Shown here piece by piece: positions 16,316 through 23,298 of a DNA stretch of 64,000 nt. Made by a program: the position numbers and the translations under genes. The stretch's first letter is position 1. Each line of letters starts with the position of its first letter. The stretch comes from Thauera phenylacetica B4P. Lineage in GTDB: Bacteria > Pseudomonadota > Gammaproteobacteria > Burkholderiales > Rhodocyclaceae. Below the pieces are notes generated by a model. It did not search any database. It saw nothing but the letters and a program-made list of their open reading frames with translations, and was not told the DNA's origin. The stretch covers positions 62,001-126,000 of the forward strand of contig NZ_AMXF01000001.1 of NCBI RefSeq assembly GCF_000310225.1, written 5' to 3'.

Positions 16316-16639
16316 TCAGTGCCTGGTCTGCACTGGCGCGGTGTAGAGCTGGCCCGCCGTCAGGGCCTCGACGACGCTGTGCGTCGCGAAGTCATGAGGG
16401 GGCAGGTGCTGCGTGTCGATGACGGCGCCGGTGCTGTCCAGGCGCTCGACCTCAATGACCATGGGGTGCCAGCGCACCCGGTAGCTCAGCTTGTCGGCGC
16501 CGGAGATCACGAAGACGCGACCGGCCTGGCCGGTGAGCACTTCGCTTTCCTTGATGAGGAACTCGATCTCCGCAAGCCCGCGCAAGCGCATCGGATGCGT
16601 CGCCCGGGGTTCTGGCCGCTTCTGTGAGTCCATGTACAT
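16316..16639 (-). CDS. Small ICE hypothetical protein
   Basis: The 107-residue protein (MYMDSQKRPEPRATHPMRLR, then RVFVISGADKLSYRVRWHPM, then VVEALTAGQLYTAPVQTRH) is soluble with no recognised motif. The start is uncertain: the second Met (residue 3) or Met at residue 17 (MRLRGLAEIEF) would also do. It is in line with the GHKL ATPase and the next small gene, all minus strand with short gaps. No function is proposed. Confidence 0.6.
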   Translation of the reverse strand: MYMDSQKRPEPRATHPMRLRGLAEIEFLIKESEVLTGQAGRVFVISGADKLSYRVRWHPMVIEVERLDSTGAVIDTQHLPPHDFATHSVVEALTAGQLYTAPVQTRH

Positions 16640-16648
16640 GAGAGCCTC

Positions 16649-16891
16649 CTATAGGCGGGATGTCGGGCAGTCACGGGCGATCACGGCTTGCACCAACGGG
16701 TCGTGTGTGGCCGCAGCTGCCGTGTTTGCGCGTTTCGGAGTCGTGGCCGGCGCGCATGACGCCTCGTGTTCGAGGTGCCTCGCGCGCATGAACTCCTCGT
16801 GCCGCACGGCATCGTCGTAGTCCATGCGGCCGACAATTCCATAGGCGGCCAGGACCGCCAGCAGGATCAGGATGTCTTTGAGCGTCGCCAT
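16649..16891 (-). CDS. Small single-pass membrane protein
   Basis: The 80-residue protein starts with a membrane helix (MATLKDILILLAVLAAYGIVG) followed by a charged segment (RMDYDDAVRHEEFMRARHLEHEA) and an Ala/Thr-rich tail. A Shine-Dalgarno GGAGG lies upstream, and 16913-16932 holds a perfect GC hairpin. It is probably an inner-membrane accessory protein of the element; its function is unknown. Confidence 0.6.
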   Translation of the reverse strand: MATLKDILILLAVLAAYGIVGRMDYDDAVRHEEFMRARHLEHEASCAPATTPKRANTAAAATHDPLVQAVIARDCPTSRL

Positions 16892-16912
16892 GACGCCTCC
16901 TTGGAGACGGAA

Positions 16913-16932
16913 GGGGAGCGCGGGCGCTCCCC
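16913..16932 (-). promoter_or_regulatory. GC hairpin upstream of the small membrane gene
   Basis: GGGGAGCGC-GG-GCGCTCCCC is a perfect 9-bp inverted repeat, 22 bases upstream of the ATG at 16891 and just after the stop of the preceding gene at 16959. Confidence 0.5.
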
Positions 16933-16958
16933 GGTGAATGGGTGCATGGATCGGCGAT

Positions 16959-17519
16959 TCATGCGAACAGGTCGCCCAGCACGTTCTGGCGCTTAAGCTG
17001 CTCGTTGATCCATTGCGGGTTCTTGCTCAGCCGGTCCGACGCCCATTGCGGGTTGTGCGAGATCGCCTCGCGAACCCAGGCGGGATAGCGGTCGAGCGTT
17101 TCGCGCAGCCAGCGCCGGACGTAGCCCTGCAGCAGGTCACGCACGTCGTTCACGTCCAGGCGACCGAAGTAGGGGTAGGTCGACATCGGGCTGCAGCCCG
17201 CCACCTGCAGGCAGCTCGCGAAGGAGAATGGCTGTCCGTCCTTGTCCGGATCCGTGAAGACCCAACGCAAGGTGTCGAACTTCTCCTCGAGCGGCGTGCC
17301 GGGGTCGGCCAGGGCGGAGAGATCGTCCAGGAGCAGGCAGTGCAGCCGGACCACGTCCTCTTCGGTCCATTCGACAGGCGATGCTTCATCGCTTTCGTCG
17401 AGTTGGTGCTGAACCGATTGCGGGTCGGGCGCGGTGTCCGCGATACGGGGAAACCGCCGCGGCGGAAATCCCATGTGGCCCGAATGGAAAGAAACAGGCT
17501 GAAGGTTGGAACCAGGCAT
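16959..17519 (-). CDS. ICE hypothetical protein
   Basis: The protein has 186 residues from MPGSNLQPVSFHSGHMGFPP (ATG 17519 with GGAGG upstream). The C-terminal half is helical and contains a repeated pattern: RYPAWVREAISHNPQWASDRLS followed by KNPQWINEQLKRQ, two copies of a NPQW unit. No catalytic motif is recognised. The reading frame upstream (to 17765) is antisense noise. The gene is divergent from the DUF1845 gene at 17994 across a region with inverted repeats. Function unknown. Confidence 0.65.
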   Translation of the reverse strand: MPGSNLQPVSFHSGHMGFPPRRFPRIADTAPDPQSVQHQLDESDEASPVEWTEEDVVRLHCLLLDDLSALADPGTPLEEKFDTLRWVFTDPDKDGQPFSFASCLQVAGCSPMSTYPYFGRLDVNDVRDLLQGYVRRWLRETLDRYPAWVREAISHNPQWASDRLSKNPQWINEQLKRQNVLGDLFA

Positions 17520-17538
17520 CGTGGCCTCCGAAAGAAAC

Positions 17539-17576
17539 GCGGGGCACGACGCGTCCGAGCGGGGCGTGTGCCCCGC
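17539..17576 (-). promoter_or_regulatory. GC hairpin in leader of the 186-residue gene
   Basis: GCGGGGCAC (17539-17547) pairs with GTGCCCCGC (17568-17576). The stem ends 20 bases upstream of the ATG at 17519. It belongs to the set of hairpins placed just before ICE genes. Confidence 0.45.
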
Positions 17577-17850
17577 AGGGTGGTAATGGGCCGACGCGTG
17601 TGGGCGTTGGCCGGTGGTGACGAGACTGGCTTGGGGCGGACGATCCGCCGGATCGGTATGCCAGCTACCGCAGGGAAGATTGCTTTCGGCACGGGAGCGG
17701 CAGGCTCCCGCCTCGAAAGCAGGGTTCAAAGCGGAACTAAGCCACCCAGTGGAGAAGGGGGGCACGTGGAATCGCGGACGCGATTCGCTCGGAACAGGGG
17801 GCTTGCCGACGAGATGCGCAGGGCCAGCTACTGCATGCGGTAACGATAGT

Positions 17851-17879
17851 GACCGCCTCCAGGGCGGTCAATACCGCCC
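17851..17879. promoter_or_regulatory. Overlapping inverted repeats in the divergent ICE promoter region
   Basis: The half-sites GACCGCC (17851-17857), GGCGGTC (17863-17869) and ACCGCCC (17873-17879) form two overlapping perfect inverted repeats (7-bp arms, 5-base and 4-base spacers). They lie between the divergent genes starting at 17519 (minus) and 17994 (plus). This geometry fits an operator that controls both directions. The protein that binds is unknown; the FlhDC-like pair or the DUF1845 protein are candidates. Confidence 0.5.
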
Positions 17880-17993
17880 GATGCGAAGTCCACCTCGTGA
17901 TGGCAAATTCGGGCGGTTTGGGCGGGATATTCGGATGGAGTTCCGAAAGCCGTGCGAGGAACATCGGTCTCGGTTCGACAGTGGAGAGCTCTG

Positions 17994-18803
17994 ATGGCGG
18001 CAAGCAAATCCGATATGCAGATCGTCAAGATCGACGAGGGCGCAGTCAATGCGCGCATCCTGGCGCGCGAGTCCAAGGCGGACTTCCGGCGAGTCGAGGC
18101 AGCCAGCATCAAGGTGCTGGCCCGTTTCACGAGCGCCGAGGGCAAGCGCCTGTTCGTGCGCTTCTTCAGCACCCTGCAGCTCAATGCGCACTTCATTTCC
18201 GTGATCGCCCGTACCCGATTGGAGTCGGCCGACGTGGCGAAGGTGGAGGAGGCCATCAAGTCCAGGATCGATGGTGTCGCCACGAACCTCAATCAGGCCA
18301 TCGACGGCGCTGAGGCTCTGTTCAAGGCGAACGGCATCACCAGCGCCGCCACCTACGACACCAGGCCGCTGGAGATCGAGGTGGGGGTCATTTCGTCGAC
18401 CGGCAGGCGGTATCTCGAGCTGATCGCCAAGCTCGACCAATTGATGCCGCTCTTGCAGACCTTGGAAATTCACGAGGTCATCAACACGCAGGTGCTGGAC
18501 CAGCAGCGGGCAACCTTGAAGCGTCAGGTTCGGGATGTCGCCAACTCCGCGCGGAGCCTGGCGTCGGGTCTGCGGCGGCGGATGAACGCCATGGCAGCGG
18601 CAGCTGGTTCTGCCGCGAGAGGCCAAGGTGCCGCTGGTGATGCTCGCGAGGGCTCCGAGGAACATCACAACAATGGCGTGGTCGAGGAATCGCCCGAAGG
18701 CGCAGAGGCTGTTGCCAGCATCGAGGCGGAGCACCTTGGTGAGGGGGCTCGCTACGAATCCCCCGCTGATGAGCCAGCGCCAAAGGCCGGAGATCCAGAC
18801 TGA
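17994..18803 (+). CDS. DUF1845 / AcaB-like ICE regulator (PFL_4669 family)
   Basis: The protein has 269 residues from MAASKSDMQIVKIDEGAV (GGAG upstream; an earlier in-frame ATG at 17952 is less convincing). MQIVKIDEGAVNARILARESKADFRRVEAASIKVL and the long alpha-helical body (VISSTGRRYLELIAKLDQLMPLLQTL) match the DUF1845 family of integrating-conjugative-element proteins, some of which are named AcaB-like activators. The C-terminal 50 residues are acidic and disordered. It is the first plus-strand gene of the ICE block, read away from the replication-type genes. Confidence 0.75.
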   Translation: MAASKSDMQIVKIDEGAVNARILARESKADFRRVEAASIKVLARFTSAEGKRLFVRFFSTLQLNAHFISVIARTRLESADVAKVEEAIKSRIDGVATNLNQAIDGAEALFKANGITSAATYDTRPLEIEVGVISSTGRRYLELIAKLDQLMPLLQTLEIHEVINTQVLDQQRATLKRQVRDVANSARSLASGLRRRMNAMAAAAGSAARGQGAAGDAREGSEEHHNNGVVEESPEGAEAVASIEAEHLGEGARYESPADEPAPKAGDPD

Positions 18804-19210
18804 TGGATCGCCAGGACCAGCTCAGTCGATCGCCTCTACGGCCACTTGCGGATGGAGTCTTGCTGCGTTGGATCGGAGTGCCTTGATCGTCGTTCAGGAC
18901 CTGCGATACCGTATCGCTCACGTCAAGCCGTGAAACAACAGTGCTACTGCAGATGCTGTTTGGCTCGATGAACCTGGCGCCCATGGAGCGCTGGGCGTTG
19001 CGGACGTGACCCGCCTTCTCTAGCTGCAGGCAAGCCGCGGTAGCTGCGGTTGATTGCTCGATCTTCCGTTCGTCAGGAAGGACCGTCTGGTCCGCCGGGA
19101 ACCCGTCTCTTCGTATGTGCCGTCGCCTGGGAAGCCGATGGCAAGCCTTGCGTGTGCGCTTCCCTAGCGATCGTTCGAAACTGACCTAGCACGATCGTGA
19201 CGAGGGGGTC
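18804..19210. other. Intergenic stretch without a recognisable gene
   Basis: About 400 bases follow the DUF1845 stop codon. I see no conserved open frame, tRNA or convincing terminator. The sequence before 19211 presumably contains the promoter of the AlpA-like gene. Confidence 0.4.
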
Positions 19211-19507
19211 ATGAACTTCGGCCTGCATGAGGAACCGAACATGCCCACCGCAACCACCATTCTTCAACTCGTCCCGCCCTCGCGTGCGGCGAGTACTCCC
19301 CCGCCAACCTTGCCCGAGACGGGGTTCGTGCGCGAAGCCCGATTGCTCGTCTTCCTGCCGTTTTCCCACTCGACCCTGTGGCGCCGTGTCGCCGCGGGAA
19401 CGTTCCCTGCGCCCATCAAGCTGTCCGAGCGAGTCACCGCTTGGCGGGCGGAGGATGTCCGTGCCTGGATCAAGGCTCAGGGGGAGGGCGGCGCAGCCTC
19501 CGGGTGA
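19211..19507 (+). CDS. AlpA-family regulatory protein
   Basis: The 98-residue protein has a C-terminal helix-turn-helix of AlpA/excisionase type: ARLLVFLPFSHSTLWRRVAAGTFPAPIKLSERVTAWRAEDVRAWI. AlpA proteins bind DNA and control integrase or excision genes of prophages and ICEs. The start may instead be the Met at 19241 (MPTATTILQL), since the first ten residues have no family similarity. Confidence 0.82.
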   Translation: MNFGLHEEPNMPTATTILQLVPPSRAASTPPPTLPETGFVREARLLVFLPFSHSTLWRRVAAGTFPAPIKLSERVTAWRAEDVRAWIKAQGEGGAASG

Positions 19508-19594
19508 GCCGTCGTCGAGGCTTCCGGCCCTGGTTTTCCGACGAAGGGCTCCCTGACAGGGGCGGTCGGAAATCCGGGGGCGGGCCTCTCGTCG

Positions 19595-20002
19595 TCATGG
19601 TGAACTGTGCGGAGCAGTTTTCGACTGTCGGGCTCCTGTGTCGAGGTGGCGATTCCACGCGCGGTAAGTTACCCAGGCCGCGCCAAGCCCCACAGCCCCT
19701 GACACGATCTGATCCCAGTCCGGGGTGTAACCCGGGCGATCGAACTGGTCTTCCCAGAGCTCGTATCCGAAGTGCCACATGGCGGTGAGTGCCATGCCTG
19801 TCCAGAAGGTCAGGCGCATGCCGCCCATGCTGTAGAACAAGAAGGGAAGGAACAGCCCGAGCAGGAAGTGAGCGACGAAGTAGTGGCGCGTGAAATAGAG
19901 GCCAATCGTGGCTTGAAGCGCGATTGCGAGAACGCAGCCTGAGGCGAAGAAAAGTCCTGCAAACCGCGAAGTTGTCCGCTCGCGCGGAGTGAGTTTGCTC
20001 AT
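19595..20002 (-). CDS. Small polytopic membrane protein
   Basis: The protein has 135 residues from MSKLTPRERTTSRFAGLFFA. It has about four hydrophobic segments (FAGLFFASGCVLAIALQATIG, FVAHFLLGLFLPFLFY, TFWTGMALTAMWHFGYEL, QIVSGAVGLGAAWVTYRAW). The arrangement WHFGYELWEDQF resembles small VanZ- or DUF2238-like membrane proteins, but I cannot assign a family. It follows hipA by about 40 bases on the same strand and may be cotranscribed. Function unknown. Confidence 0.6.
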   Translation of the reverse strand: MSKLTPRERTTSRFAGLFFASGCVLAIALQATIGLYFTRHYFVAHFLLGLFLPFLFYSMGGMRLTFWTGMALTAMWHFGYELWEDQFDRPGYTPDWDQIVSGAVGLGAAWVTYRAWNRHLDTGARQSKTAPHSSP

Positions 20003-20045
20003 GTCCAGTACTGAGTGGCCCACGGTGGCATTCCGCACCAGGACA

Positions 20046-21332
20046 TTACTGGCCCGCAAGTACCACAGCAGGATCAAGTTCAAACCCTGGGTAGTTGAAT
20101 GCGCCGGCCAGTTTGTCGCAGTCGGCGAGCGTCGCGCCTTGTTGCCGCAGGGTCGCATGCCAGCGTGAGGCCACCACTTGCTGAAGCTGGTCGACGATGG
20201 CCGTCGCGTGTTCGAGGGAGAGCTTGAACTGCCCATGTTGCGAGACCAGGTTGGCGCGGTTCGCGTAGCGGTTGAAGGTCCCGCAGGTCATGGCGAGATC
20301 CCGCTTTTCGGCGCTCGTCAGCGGGTTGGGCGTCAGGTCGTACGCAGGCGACAGTTCCCACTTGTCCGTCGTCGCGATCAAGGCATGGTTGCGGGGATGG
20401 TCGTCGGTGTTCGAGATGAGGGCGTTGAACACCATGCGCCGGAACAGCTCTTCGAGGTCTTGTGCCGATCGTGCACTTCGCCGCCGCAGTTCGTCGGCCA
20501 GCAGCAGATACGACCACTTGCCCCGGTCTCCATGCGAGTCCTCGGCGCCCAGTGCGGTCAAGCCGCTGACCATGCGGTGGCGCAGGTAGTACCCGTCGGC
20601 GGTCAGCGTGCGGTCGAAGCGCTGCACAAGCAGTACGTCCTTTCCGGCGACCGTTTCGATGCGGTGTCTCGCAACGCGCAGACCGCATTCCTGCGCCAGA
20701 GCGAGCATCGCGCCTTCGACACGGGCGTTGTTCCACTTGTCGCCGCGGTCCGGAAACTTGGCGAGCCAGAGGCCCTCGCCATCTTCGACCACGTTCTTGG
20801 GGCGGGCGCCGCCCATGGAGGAGCCGGGCTGCAGGAGTTCGAGCATCTGCTCGGGCACGCCAGTCTTGCCTGCTGCTTCATCCTCCAGGAACTGTTCGGC
20901 CGCCGCAAGCAGGGCCGGCAGTTGAATGACTTGGTTGAACCTGCGGACTGGCGCGGGGGGCACCTTGTCGCGGCCAAAGGACAGGGCGCCCGCGCGATCC
21001 TCCGGCGAGTGCAGCAGGTAGTCGACCTCGGTGAGGTCGGTGCGTCCGGTATGCTTTTCGATGATGCGACGCCCCCAGGCGTCGGGCGAGGCGTCGCGCA
21101 GGGCGCCGAAGATGCCTTTGAGCTTGACCGTCCGCATGCGTCGCGGCGCCAGGGGCAGCTCGTAGGGTTCCAGCGGCACCGCGTCGGCGCGCTGCAGATA
21201 GGCCGGGTTGTAAACGAACGAGCCCGTCGGCACCCCCTGTGGGAAATCCAGCTTGTAGAACCCCGCCGTCACGACCTCCAATGACTGCGGCAACTGGAGG
21301 TAGACATAGGCACGCTGGTCAGAACTCGTCAT
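20046..21332 (-). CDS. hipA: HipA-family serine/threonine kinase toxin
   Basis: The protein has 428 residues from MTSSDQRAYVYLQLPQ. The N-terminal HipA domain contains GSFVYNPAYLQ. The kinase part has the Gly-rich SSMGGARPKNVV, the catalytic ISNTDDHPRNH (Asp and Asn) and the metal-binding Asp of YDLTPNP. HipA kinases phosphorylate aminoacyl-tRNA synthetases and induce growth arrest and persistence unless bound by HipB. The gene overlaps hipB by 14 bases. All catalytic residues visible to me are kept, so it is probably active. Confidence 0.92.
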   Translation of the reverse strand: MTSSDQRAYVYLQLPQSLEVVTAGFYKLDFPQGVPTGSFVYNPAYLQRADAVPLEPYELPLAPRRMRTVKLKGIFGALRDASPDAWGRRIIEKHTGRTDLTEVDYLLHSPEDRAGALSFGRDKVPPAPVRRFNQVIQLPALLAAAEQFLEDEAAGKTGVPEQMLELLQPGSSMGGARPKNVVEDGEGLWLAKFPDRGDKWNNARVEGAMLALAQECGLRVARHRIETVAGKDVLLVQRFDRTLTADGYYLRHRMVSGLTALGAEDSHGDRGKWSYLLLADELRRRSARSAQDLEELFRRMVFNALISNTDDHPRNHALIATTDKWELSPAYDLTPNPLTSAEKRDLAMTCGTFNRYANRANLVSQHGQFKLSLEHATAIVDQLQQVVASRWHATLRQQGATLADCDKLAGAFNYPGFELDPAVVLAGQ

Positions 21333-21663
21333 CGAGTCGCTCCTTGCGATGGCGAACCCGCTGCGGCAGGCGCGTGAGCTCCAGTTGCTTGCCTTCTTCG
21401 TCGCGCTCAGGGTCGGCAAACGCCTGGATCTCGGATTCCAGGCCCATGGCCCAGAGCATGGCCAGGTAGGCTCCCAGGCCGGTTTGCAGGTTGCCGGCTT
21501 CTACAGCACGCGCGGTGTCGTAGCTGACGCCCGCCTTGGCCGCCAGCTCGCGCAGGGTCAGTCGCCGGCGCTTGCGGGCCACCGCCAGCCGCTCGCCGAT
21601 GCGCAGGGCGCCGTCCCTCACGGCGAACGGAGCGGTCTGATTCAGCTGAAGGGGGCGGGGCAT
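21319..21663 (-). CDS. hipB: HipB-like helix-turn-helix antitoxin
   Basis: The 114-residue protein has an XRE-type helix-turn-helix (IGERLAVARKRRRLTLRELAAKAGVSYDTARAVEAGNLQTGLGAYLAMLWAMG). HipB binds and silences HipA and represses the operon. Repeated TTTCAG/CTGAAA elements lie just upstream of the start (21674-21787), consistent with autoregulation. Its stop overlaps the hipA start, giving coupled translation. Confidence 0.88.
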   Translation of the reverse strand: MPRPLQLNQTAPFAVRDGALRIGERLAVARKRRRLTLRELAAKAGVSYDTARAVEAGNLQTGLGAYLAMLWAMGLESEIQAFADPERDEEGKQLELTRLPQRVRHRKERLDDEF

Positions 21664-21673
21664 GTTGAATTCG

Positions 21674-21787
21674 TCTGAAATGAATATAGAGTTGGTTTCA
21701 GCATACTTTTCGTGGGCTCGTGAGTCAAGCCTGCGTAGACTGAAACAGTTCCGATTCTATTTAGAGACGGTTTCAGTCGTTCTGTCT
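21674..21787 (-). promoter_or_regulatory. Repeated TTTCAG/CTGAAA operators upstream of hipBA
   Basis: In this AT-richer stretch just before hipB, GACTGAAACAGTT (21738-21750) is repeated in inverted form as GACGGTTTCAGTC (21776-21788). Further GGTTTCAG (21694-21701) and CTGAAA (21675-21680) copies occur. Multiple spaced inverted copies upstream of an XRE-type antitoxin fit HipB operators overlapping the promoter. Confidence 0.6.
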
Positions 21788-21834
21788 GTGTGGGTTGTCG
21801 TCTTCCAAACATGCTGCCGAAGTTCCAACCTCAA

Positions 21835-23049
21835 TCAGTGGGTTGGAGGCTGCACTTCCGTCCCACTTTCCAGAATCTTCAGGAACGCCGCATAGGCAAA
21901 GACACGACCGCGTTGCTTGCCGGTGATTTCGCCCACGATCTCGAGGCTCTCCAATGCCTCGAATGCCTTGTTGACGGTGGGAGCGCTGAGGCCGGTTTTT
22001 TTTTGGGCCTGCGCCGCGTTGAGAAACGGGTGTGTCTGGAGCAACTCGTGCACCCGGAGCATGGAGTTGGTCTGTTCTCCACAAGCCGAGATACGCTCCC
22101 TGTCCGCCTGGAAGAGGGCCACGATGCGCATCGCGCTCTCATGGGCGTTGTTGGCGGTCTCTGCCACACCGGTGAGGAAGAACTCGGTCCAGGTTTCCCA
22201 GTCGCCGCGAAGTCGAACGTCCTGCAGCAGCCGGTAGTACTGTTCCCGATGGGTCTTGAGGTACAGGCTGAGGTAGAGCAGGGGTTCGTGGAGGACCTTC
22301 TTTTCAACCAGGAACAGGGCAATCATCAGGCGGCCCAGGCGCCCGTTGCCGTCCAGAAACGGGTGGATGGACTCGAACTGCACATGCAGCAGCCCGGCCT
22401 TGATGAGAGGGGGAATGAGTGCGGAATCGTCATGGAGAAAGCGCTCGAGGTCATCCAAGCAGCGTTCCATCTCGTTGACCGGGGGAGGCACGAAGTGGGC
22501 GTTGCCCGGCCGAGTGCCCCCGATCCAGTTCTGGGAGCGACGGAACTCGCCCGGATTCTTGCTTTGCCCGCGGCCCTTCTGGAGGAGCCTGGCGTGCATG
22601 TCCCGCAAGAGGCGCAGGCAGAGCGGCAGCCCCTTGGGGTCTCGCAGGACGCCCAGCCCGTACATCATGGCGTCCACGTAGTTGGACACCTCGGTGATAT
22701 CGTCGAGTGGCTTGCCAGCCAGAGCGGCGTTCTCGTACTGCAGGAGGTCGTCGAGGGTGGACTGGGTTCCTTCGATTTGTGACGAAAGAACCGCTTCCTT
22801 GCGGACGTACATGTAGAGGAACAAGGCCTTGTCCGGAAGCAGCATGGACACGCCGTCCAGTCGGCCAATCGCCCGGTCTGCCTCGCTGAGTCGCTGGAGC
22901 AGTTGAGGGGAGAGCGCCAGTGGGGGTTCCGGCGGCAATGGGGGCGGAACGTAAGCGTTGACGGTTTCGTCGAAGGCCACGGTTGATACGTAGCGCCCGA
23001 TCCTTGGATTCGTCGGGTGGGCGTCCTGGGGAGCGTCGTTGTTTGGCAT
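21835..23049 (-). CDS. Fic-domain AMP-transferase
   Basis: The 404-residue protein has the full Fic active-site motif HPFLDGNGRLGR (residue about 226). It also has an N-terminal inhibitory helix SSQIEGTQ (about residues 87-94, S/T-x-x-x-E-G type), so it is a self-inhibited class II Fic protein. A C-terminal winged-helix-like part (FLNAAQAQKKTGLSAPTVNKAFEALESLEIVGEITGKQRGRVF) is typical of this subfamily. Fic enzymes transfer AMP or other nucleotides to target proteins; the target here is unknown. It lies next to hipBA in the ICE cargo region, divergent from no gene, with a short AT-rich upstream region. Confidence 0.9.
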   Translation of the reverse strand: MPNNDAPQDAHPTNPRIGRYVSTVAFDETVNAYVPPPLPPEPPLALSPQLLQRLSEADRAIGRLDGVSMLLPDKALFLYMYVRKEAVLSSQIEGTQSTLDDLLQYENAALAGKPLDDITEVSNYVDAMMYGLGVLRDPKGLPLCLRLLRDMHARLLQKGRGQSKNPGEFRRSQNWIGGTRPGNAHFVPPPVNEMERCLDDLERFLHDDSALIPPLIKAGLLHVQFESIHPFLDGNGRLGRLMIALFLVEKKVLHEPLLYLSLYLKTHREQYYRLLQDVRLRGDWETWTEFFLTGVAETANNAHESAMRIVALFQADRERISACGEQTNSMLRVHELLQTHPFLNAAQAQKKTGLSAPTVNKAFEALESLEIVGEITGKQRGRVFAYAAFLKILESGTEVQPPTH

Positions 23050-23262
23050 GGCCTTAAGTTAAGGTGGCTTAAATAGCAATGGGTGTTAGTAAAAAATTCA
23101 GCATCAAATTTTACTAACGCGTTTGCACACCGGCAAGAACTGTCCTTGAATCCTTCTTGCTGCCGGTTGGTCAGAGGTTGGGGTTGCGTCCGTTCGTCCC
23201 TCATTGAATCTTCGCCGGCAAACATGGCCGGCCAGATTCGATGATGCGATGGCTGGAGGGAC

Positions 23263-23293
23263 AAAAAAATCCCCCAGCCTTGCGACTGGGGGA
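23263..23293 (-). terminator. Rho-independent terminator after the methylase-helicase gene
   Basis: On the minus strand, a stem of TCCCCCAG/CTGGGGGA with an 8-base loop (23270-23293) is followed by seven T residues (23269-23263). It begins just after the stop codon at 23299, so it ends transcription of the large gene. Confidence 0.88.
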
Positions 23294-23298
23294 GTCCA

